This document shows, piece after piece, positions 1-12,633 of a stretch of 64,000 nucleotides of DNA. This stretch comes from Rhodeus uyekii (Eukaryota; Chordata; Actinopteri; Cypriniformes; Acheilognathidae), in assembly GCA_037043235.1 (NCBI GenBank), contig JAWRVZ010000244.1, forward strand, positions 667,501-731,500, read 5' to 3'. A model generated the notes under the pieces. The model worked only from the letters and a program-made list of their open reading frames with translations, did no database searches and was not told the DNA's origin. The first letter of the stretch is position 1. Each line of letters opens with the position of its first letter. The position numbers were made by a program, and so were the translations under genes.

Positions 1-309
1 AAAAACATTAATAATGAAAAAAAAAAAAAAACTGACCAAAGGTCTGTGAAACTGCTAAATAAATAGTTATAAATTTGGTATCATCTTTGGTATAGACAAT
101 ACAGTCATGATACATCACTTCACCTATAAGGCAGAGCTTGGATCTCATCAATAATGCAACAAAACATCATGTTTATGCAATTCACACAATGACAGAGCAC
201 TAGTACACGATAGAGATACTAACAACACCCCTACAAGCATACAACAGCCTATACACGCTCAAAAAGCATGTGGAAAAATTAGTAATTTATGTTAAAACAC
301 ACATTAGCG

Positions 310-318
<9 letters not shown>

Positions 319-403
<85 letters not shown>
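319..403. repeat. Compound (CA)n-(TA)n microsatellite
   Basis: About 38 bases of uninterrupted CA pass directly into about 46 bases of TA. The tract lies in the non-coding region upstream of ccnh. Such tracts are usually length-polymorphic. Confidence 0.97.
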
Positions 404-406
<3 letters not shown>

Positions 407-2220
407 TATATAGATGATGCTTAAATTACAACAGGAGACTAGAGTGTAAAAAGGCAATACAAACTCACCTTTTGATTCAGTTTTGTGCAGGCTCTTATCG
501 CTTCATGGTAGCTCTGCACACAGGAAAAATAACTCTAGTGCCATGGTGATATGCAAATTAATGGATCACGCTGAATACAAGTACATTTATTATTCATAAA
601 TTACTCATGTTTATGCAAATGAGGTTACACAGCCCTACTCAAATAGGAGGTTGGTAATTTATTCTGTCTTGCTTTATAAGCTCCAGTGGCTTTAAAAAAA
701 GCTAATATATTGTCTGAGTGACTGTTATTCATGTAAAAAAAAGGCAAAAAGAGAAAAATGTGTCAGCAACATGTTTTTTTTATTAACGCTTTTATGTATA
801 AATAAAGAATATCACTTAACAAGGTTCAAAAATTCCAGCCAAAATCAAAGGACATATTAAGGACCATGTAATACACATTCATGCAACAAAATAAAAAGAT
901 GGATTAAAATTAACATTTGATGGAACCACTTTTTCAATATAGGGGAATGTGTTTTAACAGGCACTTGGCGCCCCCGTGTGGTCAATCTGAGAGAGCGCCT
1001 GTCCCGCTGTGCTTGTGCTCAAATAAATATTACTCATTACAGAACATACTGGCCTCCAACTCAACTGTAGACGTCACTAAACATTCACTTAAACCAGGAA
1101 TTTAAGGTCCCAGGGTCAAAGATCTTCTCACATCACTGTCAACCTCTTTTAAAAAATTGATGGAGCAGTTTAAAGTCTATAGTAAACCCGATAGCCAGTG
1201 TTTTGAAGGAGTCATTGGCCACAGTGACAGCGTTGAGCACAGCTGTGATCCTGTAGGATCAAGTACGGGAATTTCCGGATACGTTAGTGATTCGCTTTCG
1301 AAGTCAGATTCGATCGTTACGCTGAATTCGTCAATTTGTTGTATTGCACGGACGTTCGTCCTCGATCTACTTTCTGAAGGCTGGTCATCACAGGTACAAC
1401 TTTTAAAGCAGACGAAACAGTCTCCGCTTGACCGGAAGTTACGGAAACCCGCCAACCGAGTCGCTTCTGAACGAATCATTAATTCATTTAATGTAGTCCC
1501 GTTCTCGCGAGAAGAACCGATCCGCATAAATGAAACTCCCACTGTGGAACCGTCGTCTTCTATAGATGAGGTTTGAGCACAGCGCTCGTTTTACAACCTC
1601 ACGATTTTTAGAGATAGAGATTCGGACTCTCGATTCTTTTATGTAGGATATTTTCAGCAAATCATTTGAACCGGTTTGGTCAGAATGAATCGTATTCGAA
1701 TCCCACTGAACCGACCCGAGCAGTGACAAACATCAGCATACAAATAAAACATTCTGGGAATGTGTTTATGACGTGATTGTATAACTGTTTATCAACACGA
1801 ATCATTCAGCGTTTGTTGTAATTTTTTGTGTCTTAGTTCATAAGTTAATATTAATGTTATTAATACATGAATTTCATAAAACATAAATCATAGAGAACCT
1901 AAATATGAGTTGAATAAACATCAGGTAAAGAAAACCAAAAATATGATGTGTTTAGAAAAGTTCATTTTAGAGGGCGAGACAAGCTAATGGCATGAAGTAA
2001 AATACAGTACCGTAATTGCTTAATTGTTTGTATGAACCAGTTCTTTGAAACAAAATTTGAAAGAACCGATTCGCTCAAATGAATCAGATTCACGAGGCAG
2101 GAAGAAAATCGACATCATCTACAGGCGCCTAAAAAGTGGCGTAAATCGCACGCGACGCGTCTTCGCAATGAAATCTTCATTGAAAATAAGATCATTAACT
2201 GAATCTTCTCCAACCGTTTA
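404..2220. other. Non-coding region upstream of ccnh, partly repeat-like
   Basis: No gene could be supported here. Two perfect ATGCAAAT octamers (551-558 and 613-620) sit in AT-rich sequence. From about 1.1 to 2.1 kb the DNA is richer in CpG and contains several variants of GAACCGATTC next to AATGAATC (near 1516, 1670 and 2062), a type of dispersed repeat common in cyprinid genomes. A 139-codon open frame at 1157-1576 has a 121-codon open frame on its opposite strand and resembles no family I know, so I do not call it a gene. A perfect TCTCGCGAGA palindrome (1503-1512) is listed separately. Confidence 0.5.
1503..1512. promoter_or_regulatory. TCTCGCGAGA palindromic promoter-type motif
   Basis: This is a perfect 10-bp palindrome, about 1 kb upstream of the ccnh start codon, in locally CpG-enriched sequence. 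The same motif is known from promoters of vertebrate housekeeping genes. Which transcript it would serve is not visible. It could be a distal ccnh element, a divergent transcript or chance. Confidence 0.35.
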
Positions 2221-2496
2221 ACATTTGTACAGCTATCCTTGATTTAATACACAAGCGGAACATCACCGTGTGCCTAAGAGGGGTGAGATTGAATTAGACT
2301 TATGAAAACTTTGCTTTTGTTAACTGCTTCGGACACACAATACATTAACTTGATTAGTGGAAGTGAGTAGATTTGTATGTGAAGACTTGTCTGCTACCTA
2401 ATGAGGCTTTATGCTCGAGAGTTGTAGGACGTCAAACAAAACGTGCACGGTGTTTAATCATAGTTATATTGCTCCATCCACAGCCTGTTATTCAAC

Positions 2497-5400
2497 ATGT
2501 ATCACAACAGCTCACAGAAGAAATTCTGGACGTATGACAAAGAAGAAACTTTAGATAAATTAAGACTAGAAGCTAATCAGAAGTTCTGTTCAAAAGCTCT
2601 ATCCAGTGGCAAGGTAAGACACAATTTGGAGTTCTTTATTCATTCTGTTTATGCATGTAAGCCTAAATTATCATTTTGCTTCATACGTGTGTGTATATAA
2701 CCATAATACACATTAAACCAGTAATTTATAGTGTTAATGCCATGAACCACAATTACATATTGCATTACATCTTCATCTGTTTTTCAGCCTGGAATAAATG
2801 AATCCATGTTTCTTGATGAACGGGAAGAGAAAGTACTTTTCAGACACTACGAGAAGAGATTGATAGACTTCTGTGCCATTTTCAAACCTGTGATGCCTAA
2901 ATCTGTAGTGGTAATCAATATCAGTTAAAGATGGGATCATCTAGTTTTGCTGTCCATGCGTTCTATATATATATATATATATAACCTGTATAATATGATT
3001 TTTTCAGGGAACAGCTTGTATGTATTTTCGAAGATTCTATTTGAACAACTCTTTAATGGAGTATCACCCTCGGACAATAATGTAAGCGTGTGACTTTTTT
3101 ATTTTGTTGTTGTTGTTGAGATTCTATCGTTCTGACCTTCACACCTTACTTTTTCAGGTTGACGTGTGCATATCTCTCTTGTAAAGTGGACGAGTTTAAC
3201 GTGTCCAGCACTCAGTTTGTGGGGAACATTCAGGACAGCCCTGCGGGACAGGAGAGAGCTTTAGAACAGATCCTCGAGTATGAGCTGCTCCTTATCCAGC
3301 AGCTCAATTTTCATCTGGTTATTCACAATCCTTATCGGCCCTTGGAAGGATTTCTGATTGACCTGAAGGTGAGATTAAAGCTGACCCATGATATTGGCAA
3401 TATTTGTTTAATTCAGGCTGCTCAAACGGTCAAGTGATGCAGAGATTAGGCACTTAATTTGAAAAAGTTGTTAAACGGATCATTTAATTGAATTTATGTG
3501 CATTATTTCTGTATTCTCAGACAAGGTACCCAATGTTAGAGAACCCAGAGATGCTGAGAAAAAGTGCCGAGGACTTTCTGAACAGAGCAGCGATGACAGA
3601 TGCTGGACTCCTCTTCCCTCCGTCTCAGATCGCCCTCACCGCCATCCTCAACAGTGCTGCACGTGCTGGCCTAAAGATTGAGGCGTAGGCTTCTCCTTCA
3701 GCATTCAGAGATTGTACCGCTGGAAATGGCTAGATGTTAAAAAGTGTTTTTGACATTTACAGATATTTGACTGAATGCATGGGGCTTAAAGAAGATACAG
3801 AGACCCTTTCTAAGATGTATGAGTCAATGAGACGTAAGTATTTGTGCCGTTGGGACTTTTTTAAACTGTTAAAATGTCACTAGATAGATTCAAAGTCCAA
3901 AATGTACACACCCCTTGCAGAATCTGCATAAATGTTAATTTTAACAAAAGAGGAATCGCACAAAATGTATGTTATCTTTTATTTAGTACTGTCCTGAATA
4001 AGATATTTTGCATAATGTAGTCCTCAAGACAAAAAATAGCTGAAAAAAGAGCTGAAAATGACCTGATTCTGCAAGAGTTGTGTAAATTATTGCACACACC
4101 TGTAACACTTCTGTAAAACCTTCATAAAAGGTCGTTCATAACATCTGTTCAGCTGGTAAATCTGATAACCAGTGGCCTATAAATTAATCAGTTAGTTTAT
4201 GGAGGTGTATCTCCTAAAGATCCATTTTGTGGTGAAATGGCATTCTGAAAACGTTGTAGAGTAAAGCTTTTCATACTGTATCCCTATGTAGATTTAATGG
4301 ACACTAGCACTCAAAAAATACTAGTATAAAAACATTAAGCAGCAGAACTGTTTTTGTCATTGATGATAAATGTTTCTTGAGCAGCAAATCAGGATATTAT
4401 AATGATTTATGAAGGATCATGAGACACTGAAGACTGGAGTAATGATGCTGGAGATTCAGCTTTGCCTTCACAGGAATAAATGACATGGTATAAAATTGTG
4501 GAATTAAAAAATAATAATAATAATCTTACCAACCCCAAACTTTTGAATGGTATTGTATATCATCACGTCACATGGTTTGATTGCCTGTTGCGTTCTGTAT
4601 AATTTGAACTTTCATCTTGGACAAACCAGTTACTTTTTGCTTGAAGCTTGTCTTATTTTGTGCCTGGTAAGGGTAATCTTTGGATTATCAATCATTTGTT
4701 ATTGGTACATTTAAGGATGTAAGTGACTGTTGTAGTATAATATTGTGGTTTCTTTCATTATAGGAATGACAAGTCTTGTCAAAGCGTACGAATTTCCCAA
4801 AGCTGAAGAGGTTGATGCCTGCAAACAGAAACTGGAGAGGATTCATGCTGAATTTGCTATAAACTTGTGAGTATTTGTGGGGAAAAAATAAAATGGCATG
4901 GTATTTAGATCTTAAGACTTTTAAACAGGTCAATCCATTTACAAAACACACAAAACTAATCATACTAAGAGTTTTATTCAGGCAGGTTAGTCATTTGGTG
5001 TTTTGTATCTAAGATGCAAAAGTCGTGTTTTTGCTTTGAGTATAAAATATAAAAATAAAAATACATGAGCTACTTGAAATACAAAAAAAAAGTAAATCTG
5101 CATCATGCGTTTCATAGATCTGCTGGGTCAAAAAATGCAGCTAAATGTACTGTACAGAGTCCCCTATATCAGCTGGAGATGAAAACAGGAAACGAGTATA
5201 AAGTGAACTTTTTCAAGTCAGTGATGGTGAATAGTCACCTTATACTAACATAAATGTAAGAGGCTATTACCATGTTTTAAGGACACAGTACAATGGCTAA
5301 ACCAGTTTTTCTTTTTTGGACATGTAGCATTTTTCATTTCAATGATGTATGTCAGATTACCACAGTATTAGCATCAAATATCGCCACTGTATAATGGTAC

Positions 5401-6786
5401 TCCCTCAGTACCGGTACTTTCTTTGTAAGGATCTCTGCGAATGCAGGACAGTGAAACAATCCTTGTGGCAAAAAGACATTGTAGAATCATCTAGTTAAAT
5501 TTTGCGCATTTACATAATTCAGGGACTAATAGTAGACACACATGCACCAACCTTGTGTAATCTATCCTCCAAAATTGAATGGGTCTCACTGTTCTGCTTA
5601 TGAAGCACACACACGAACACTGGTTTGGAGATAAAAGCCAGGATGCAGCGTCTTGCAGTGGCTCAGAAGGTATGATAGGAATCAGTTGCTATCTTTAGAA
5701 TCTAAGCTTACCCGCATCTGAACCGCAGTCGAAAACAGGATAAGGTTGTGTGGCAGAATTGAGTGTAGAGAAGGTTTTTTAAGGCTTGCACCATAAGTGC
5801 ATCTTGCTTCCCTGATGGTCAAGAGCAATGCAATGTCGAAGTTCACGCTTGCTACAGATTGCAGTCTAATGCTCAGGGTTACACCAGAGGTATGAATCCA
5901 CGTCGAGTTTGCAGAAGTCTCCAAGAGGGCTTGAGTCGACAAGCATTTCCGATTTACTCAATTTTGTTATTTTCTTGGGAGTGTTCAGGATTTTCAGTTT
6001 TGGAAGATCCAAGATGTACTTTTTGATACCTTTTTCTAACCACCTATTTGATGGCTTATCTGTTAATTCAAGTTTTGAATCGGTTGGTTTGAAAGATTGA
6101 GATTGGCAGTGTTGACTACCTAGTCAGAGCAAAACTTGGTTCACGCATCCACGTTCTTCCTTCGCATCTGGTGAGAACAAGTCTTGCTGTCTTTGCTACC
6201 AATAGTTTCTTTCAGAGGATCTGGATAGTGGTGGCAACAGCCATAAAGGTACATTCAGTTCTGCAAAATAAAGACAAAATTAGGGATGGTGACCTTTCAG
6301 GATTATGCAAGTCTTGAGCGATTTAAAATGAGCCTTAAGCGCTTTCAGAAGGCCGTGGCATCGTAGTGCCTGCATGCAATGGATCAGCTTGTTTCTCATC
6401 CTGTGTTCGCTCAATCGTTTGAAATGCCTACCTGATACTTTTGTTGAGGCTATAGTTAAAACAACAAATTGACAAGGACAAAGCTATGTTGGATCTATAA
6501 CTACAGTGATGTACTTAGTTTGCATGCTTGGATGTGTGTGAGATTGAGTTGTCACTAGATGAATGCAGTCTTCAGATGGTAACAGGGTGTGGTTCTTTGT
6601 CCATGTCCTTCAGGAAAAGAAAACATGGATATGAAGATGACGATCACGTTGTGAAACGGCAGATGCTCGCTGAGGAAGTGAGTTTAGATTTGTTCTTCAA
6701 ATGCACATCTTCTGACTGCTACTTGTGGAGCTTATGGTTTTTCTGTTTTGCAGGAATGGACTGATGAGGATTTGGATGCATTGTGA
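2497..6786 (+). CDS. ccnh: Cyclin H, regulatory subunit of CDK7 kinase (nine coding exons)
   Basis: Coding exons are 2497-2613, 2788-2910, 3008-3081, 3158-3368, 3521-3684, 3763-3833, 4764-4866, 6614-6677 and 6754-6786. All have GT/AG borders and their phases join without a break to 960 nt (319 residues plus TGA); human cyclin H has 323. The start [13 protein letters not shown] matches the cyclin H N-terminus. The cyclin-box stretch KVDEFNVSS...[19 protein letters not shown] is in exon 4, ALTAIL in exon 5, and the lysine/acidic tail GYEDDD...EEWTDEDL in exons 8 and 9. By family, the protein binds CDK7 and MAT1 to form the CDK-activating kinase, free or within TFIIH, in the nucleus. Intron 7 (4867-6613) is the longest. 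The sequence CAG at 2481-2483 just before the ATG resembles a splice acceptor, so a non-coding 5' exon is possible. No frame damage is seen. Confidence 0.97.
4310..4552. repeat. Dispersed cyprinid-type repeat in ccnh intron 6
   Basis: The segment contains the phrases TTTCTTGAGCAGCAAATCA, ATGATGCTGGAGATTCAGC, AGGAATAAATGACAT and ends CCCCAAACTTTTGAATGG. The same phrases, more decayed, recur at 17808-18200. I recognise this as a very abundant non-autonomous repeat of carp-like fishes, probably derived from a DNA transposon. Family name not assigned. Confidence 0.6.
4867..6613 (+). other. ccnh intron 7, with an unidentified ~0.9-kb segment
   Basis: This is the largest ccnh intron. Between about 5630 and 6530 the sequence is less AT-rich than its surroundings and short open frames appear on both strands (for example 5682-5942 on the - strand). 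It looks like a degenerate coding sequence from an old mobile element, but I could not match it to a family. No terminal repeats were found. The remainder is ordinary AT-rich intron. Confidence 0.35.
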
Positions 6787-6924
6787 CGATGAAATCTTTT
6801 TTTTTCTTTTTAAATCAGCAACATCCTCGACAGTTATTTCAGGAACGGGTTGAGTGATGACTCATTTCTCAAACTAAATTGTAAATATTTCAGCAAAATG
6901 TCATGAGTCTTTTACTTCTGTGAA

Positions 6925-6930
6925 AATAAA
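6925..6930 (+). terminator. ccnh: Polyadenylation signal AATAAA of ccnh
   Basis: This canonical hexamer lies 139 bases past the ccnh stop codon and is followed by a T-rich stretch. A second AATAAA-like site is near 6965. Either would end the ccnh message well before the convergent rasa1 gene. Confidence 0.7.
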
Positions 6931-7572
6931 TATTTTTTTTAATTCCCCCACCCCCCTCTTTTTTAAATAAAAAATATATTCAATTAATCAAAATTGACAG
7001 TAAAAACATTTAAATTATTACTAGATACATTTATTATATTACCATTTCAAATAAGTGCCATTAATAATTAATAAACATTATTAAAAAACACTACCGGTAA
7101 TAATAAAACAATTGTTTCTTGAGCACCAAATCAGCTTTACTGTACACGTATTACAGTGACAGTTAAAGAAAACTGGGGTAAAAGGAGTGATCTGGGTTCA
7201 AGTTCAATTGACGTGTCACAGATGCTGTCGATAACCATAATAATGGTTCTTGATTTAAAATTAAGGAAACAGAAAAACACTAGAATATTTTTAGAGGACA
7301 AAAGCTGCTTTCAGGAGCTGATCCGAGACATAAGCCAGTCAAATACTTTATAAAACATGTTTAATAAGTGCATGCATTCCTGATACAATCTTTACTATTG
7401 TAAATTTGACTGATGTAAACATTTATTTTTTTACCTTGAACTTTTCTCCTGAGAACATGTCTGTCTGGCTTTGAATTCGTCTCAGGGAAAAGTGAACCAA
7501 TCAATCATAAGTACAATATGGAAAACAAATCAGATTACCTCAGATTATAAACTCATGATTCCAGCAAGAGAA

Positions 7573-8189
7573 TTTATTGTTCTGATATAAAATAATCATA
7601 CTCTCTGAGGACGATAAAGAGAAAAACAAAATCCAGTCTACAGCACAATTCAAACTAAACGGAACAGGAAAAAAAGGACCAAGAACACTAGTCTGAGCAC
7701 ATTTTGCATATTCATAGCCATGTAAATCAGTAACAAATTACAGTATAAAAATCATTTTAGCTCATAATCCAGTTATAGAGAAGAATTGTTGCAGCCTTGT
7801 GTCAGTTCAGTTTCAGATAAAGCAGATGAAGAGATATACTTTGGCAACCTGTATTCAAAAACATTATTCTGTGGACTTAATGGGTCACTGGTTGCTCGAC
7901 CCGGCTGTTAGAGTACCCGAGATACTGCGAGCAGTCAAACCGAACGATTTGGGCGTGTAATTACAAAGTCATTTGGTGTCGGACTTCAGGAGTCCAGCCG
8001 TTTTGTTTTGCAGCTGTAGTTTGCAAAGTTCTTGTGGCACAGACAATGAGGCGCGAGGAAAAAGGATGATGGAAGATATGGGGAGGAGGGTGGGTGCTGA
8101 CATGGGGATGAGGGTGGAACATGCTAGGGTCCCATTGGCTACTCCAGGAAGACGGAGACAAACTGACAGACAAAACGACCGAGGTGGAA
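7573..8189 (-). other. rasa1: Probable 3' UTR of rasa1
   Basis: The rasa1 TAG is at 8190-8192. On the - strand an AATAAA lies at 7578-7573 and another at 7427-7422; either could end the message. The interval contains short open frames on both strands (7961-8361) that I read as chance frames in the UTR and last exon. No gene is visible between here and the ccnh signal at 6925. Confidence 0.5.
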
Positions 8190-8273
8190 CTACCTGTTGC
8201 TGTTGGACATGGCATAGTGCACCTGTTTCTGCTGGAGGAGCTCCGTGATGGCCAGCAGCTTTTTCAGCACGTG
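8190..8273 (-). CDS. rasa1: rasa1 last coding exon (exon 25)
   Basis: This exon encodes the final 27 residues, starting HVLKKLLAITELLQQKQ and ending in a serine/asparagine-rich tail before TAG. The first part matches the conserved helix that closes the RasGAP region. It is preceded by the acceptor TTCACAG and is in phase 0 with exon 24. Confidence 0.95.
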   Translation of the reverse strand, partial: HVLKKLLAITELLQQKQVHYAMSNSNR

Positions 8274-11200
8274 CTGTGAAGAAAAGAAACGGACAACAGG
8301 TGTTACATTCTTCACTCGCTGGGTTAAAAATGGAACGACTTTCAGACTTATTGAGCTTCAACGATAGAAACAGTTAACCTGAGCACAACAGATTTGAGAA
8401 GATCGCTGTAGGACGTGTTTTTCAAAGTTGACTTGTAAACGCCATTTATATGATTCGCAACCAGGAGACCTCAGTAAACTTCCTAGTGAGCCTCAAGATT
8501 TACATTCATGCATTTTGGCAGATGCTTTTATCCAAAGCGACTTACATTGCATTTGAGGAATACATTGACATTATATTCAGTTCTTGCTTTCCCTGGAAGA
8601 TGACTTACCGGTAACTAACTAACTAACGAACTAAAAAAAAAAAACGGACTGGAAAACCAAAAAAAAAAAAAAAAAAACTGTAACCTGGAAGTCTTTTATA
8701 TTTTTTACAATGACCAAAATCTTTTAAATAAGCCGAGCTCTAAAATATTTTCATGGATTGAAAAAACAACAACATTGAATCCTTGTTCATTACATCATGA
8801 ACGACTATTAAAATCAGAGATTCATTTATTATAAATAATGCAGAAGAACATTCAGCTCTTAAAACTTTTGGAATCATAAAATGTAATATTTTGTTGTTGC
8901 TTAATTTAATCTATAAACTAGTTTCTGTAAATTAAGTTTTGAAAACAAAACTGTGTTATTGCAGCATATATTCCAGGATATTTATGTGGACAATGGAGTC
9001 AAAGGTCCATAAAGGTTGAGAACCACTAATACAGGTCATGCTCCAAAAGCCACTTTCTGCCTAATGGTAAGAGGCCATTTGAAATTAGAGGCAAAGACTA
9101 CATTTCAATCATGAAAACAATTTTGCATGAGCAGTTATTTTTTAATCAAAATTAGAGAAAGCAGCACTGTACTTACACTTAACAGCACTTTAAACAGGTA
9201 AGAGGACAAGAAAACGCCTCAAAAGTATTCTGAAGACAGTTCCATTTCATAGATCGACTAAAACCCTTATAAACCCTTACCCTCATTTCAATATTCATAT
9301 TTTTCATGAACTGAGCTTTCTGTGCCCGGTACAGTTTTTCCTCCTCTTTGTGTCTACCTGACTTTGTCCAGTTTATAAACTTTGTAATATTCCCACACAA
9401 ACAACCTTTTGGAAAATGACTGTAGAGCAGTCTGTGTGCAAGTCTGGAGTAGAGATCAGCCAAAATAAAACTTAATGGCCGGTTGACTGGTGCATCTCTA
9501 TTTTCTATCGCTGTTCAAATCATCCCCCAGGCTGGATTGGACGCCATTAAGGGCCGTATGTTTGACACCCCTGGTCTATACATTCGTGTCAGGGTCCCGA
9601 TGACTGTGCATTATGTCTTATACATTACGTCTTACTATCATGCATCAAGAGACAAATACCTGCTGCGCTCCTCTCTCGTTGCTGAGGGTGCGGAGTTCAT
9701 CAGAATGAATAACACAGATCTCATGCAGGGCAGCAAGGTCACGGGACAAATCAGCCCTAAAGTGCTCTGTAGATTCTGGAAGATCAGGAACATTCTGGAG
9801 AAACAGCACAGAGAGAATGTTATAGGACAGCTACTTCACACAGAGCTCATAAACTGAGCTGCAGGCAACTCATGCTGCTTTAAAAATGGACACAGGGCCG
9901 TTTACCCCCAGCTCATCCAGAAACATGATCATCCTTTGTTTGTTGTTTTTGATGAAAGGGTTCACCCCCTCCATGTAGGGCTCCTGCAACACAAACACAT
10001 CCCAACAAACGTTGATATGCCACTGCTGTAACATTAACATTTACAGATTCTTTTCAGGGTAACTCATTTTCTCACACAGCGTAAAAATTAAAACACCTTA
10101 GCACCAAATTCCACCAGGTTGGCCAAGTTCTGCACAGACTTTGCTACCAGGGTGAGCGTTCGACCTGCGGTGGAGGATGGAGGGTCTGCAAAAACAAGAC
10201 ACACTTTCATCATTGTAAGTATCATACTTAACTAGCTGTATTACCAATGTTTATTTGATTTTTTTACACTGTAGTACATTTATGTACTAAAAAAGATCTA
10301 ATCTTTGACAAAAGACACTCCTGTAGCTCAAACAGTAGAGCGTGGAGCTTCCAACACAAATGTCATGGGTTTGATTCCCAGGGAAAGCAAGAACTCATTA
10401 GAATGTCAATATGTGCCTTGAATGCAATGTAAGTCACTTTGGATAAAAGCTTCTGCCAAATGCATAAATGTATATCTACAAAAAAAAGAAAAAAAAGGGG
10501 ACGACTTGTACTGCATCCATAATCTCATACTGAATAGGTCCTACATTTGAATTTGAACTTCGTGACTGTTAAAAAATTTTGTTCTATATATCACAAATGT
10601 GAGTATTATAAATGAAATTCGGACGTACTGCATCTGCAACCATGTTGATTTTGGATGCAGCGTCAGTCTTTTTTTGTTATGTCTCATTAGTAATGTAGTC
10701 TATTGTTTATTAACCTGTCAAATTCTATATATGGTAGTTAACTAACTTTTAAACAAAAATGTACAAGTAAAACTATATACGCCACTGTTGAAAAGTGGGG
10801 TTAAGATTTTTTTTATTTTTCTGAAAGCAGTTATGCTAATATATTAAGAAAAAAAAAACAGAACTATTGTGGAATATCATTACAAATTAAGAGAACTGCT
10901 TTCCTTTTTAATATCTTAAAATGTAAAAATGTTCATTCATGTGAACACATAGACAAAAGTGTTGATATTCAGCACAACAGAACAGTTGCACATGTGACGT
11001 TGCATAAATGCAGCCTGTGGGTGGCAGTCTTGAGCACCCCATAAGGTCATGGCACATAAATCCTATACTACATATCCTAAAATATGAGGCTTATATATTA
11101 TATTTGTACGCTTAAGAATAGTATTTTTTTTAGAAGTGACTGGACAGTTTAAATCAAATCAAAAGCAATATGTTGCAGTATTATTATTTTTTTGCCTTGT

Positions 11201-12426
11201 CATATTCTAGCCAACAGTATATGTGCACTGCATTCAAACTGCACTCACAGACCGTTACATTTTTGTTAGGAAGAACCCTTTGTCGACAAATGCATTTATT
11301 TTTTTAGCAGGTCAAATCTAAAATGTACAATACATCCACTTTCACAGTAAAGTATGAAATAGCCTGTCGACTGCCACAATGACATGTTTATGCGTTTACG
11401 CATTTGGATCGTTAAGTGCCCATCAGACTGAAGCTCTAACAGGAGCAGACTGAAATATCTGAGCGGGTACTTTATCTAAATGTGTTGCATCTGGAAAAAG
11501 GAGCTTGTGATGCAAGCTGTGAACTCACCAGCAATGATGTTGAACATTCTGGGGTTGAGAATGGCAGGGCAGATGAGCCTCAGGAAGACGAAACCACTGG
11601 GGGACAGAGACAAACACATTTTGGCACTTTGCAAGATGTTCTTCTGTAAACATGCGCAAATGTAGCGCGACGACTTATTGCTACCTCACAACTCGGGTCC
11701 GCATTGTAGTGTTGGTAGGCCATTTCTGCTGCACAGACTTCTGAAGACAGCCATAAATGTACCTCAGGGTCCTTGGACAAGGAGGAAACAGACAGTCTAT
11801 GAATTCTAAGGCTGTAAAAACGGCATGGTATCAAAGAATAAATGTACAAAATAAAATTTCAATGTAGCACTACATGGACAGGATGATAATATAGCAGGGA
11901 TGCAGTGATATAAAAACTCTGGGCAATATGATAAATTGAGGTATTTTCATGTTATGGCTGATGACCAATATACAGCACGTTACATTTTTTTACTATTTTG
12001 TCTAAAAATAAAACTTGATATTCTGAAATAATAATAAATAAATTATAGTAAATAAACCTCTTATCTATTATCATCATCAACTTTTTAGAAGTTACCTCTA
12101 GATACCTATCACTAGATTGTCTCTAGATTGTTTTTTACCTTTGTAAAAGCACTGTAAATACATTGCAGCATTATTTATTATTGTTGTCATATAAAGCTAT
12201 ATGTAGATCTCATTGAAATTACATTACAATTTAATTAAAGGCATTACAAGCAGTTACATTTTTCATTATTTTTTTACTTAAATTTTTGTTAGGAAGAATA
12301 TTCATGTTTTTACTATATTTTAAAACTTTGAGTCTGCTTAAGCTGGCAAGAGAAATCCAAAATCTAGCAATTAAATATCTAAACGTAATCTTTAAATTAT
12401 ACTGTAGGGATGCAAAAATATGTGTG

Positions 12427-12464
<38 letters not shown>

Positions 12465-12548
12465 TGCATACATACATATACACACACACATATAGAATTA
12501 TTTTCTCTCTCTCTATCTATAGAGAAACTTTTTTTTTAATCCCTATAG

Positions 12549-12633
<85 letters not shown>

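Noticed and set aside
1157..1576. 139-codon open frame as a gene
   Set aside because: A similar open frame exists on the other strand, no family is recognisable, and repeat-type motifs run through it.
10324..10378. tRNA gene suggested by A and B boxes
   Set aside because: The 3' half does not form a cloverleaf and the sequence continues into a SINE body found at two other places.
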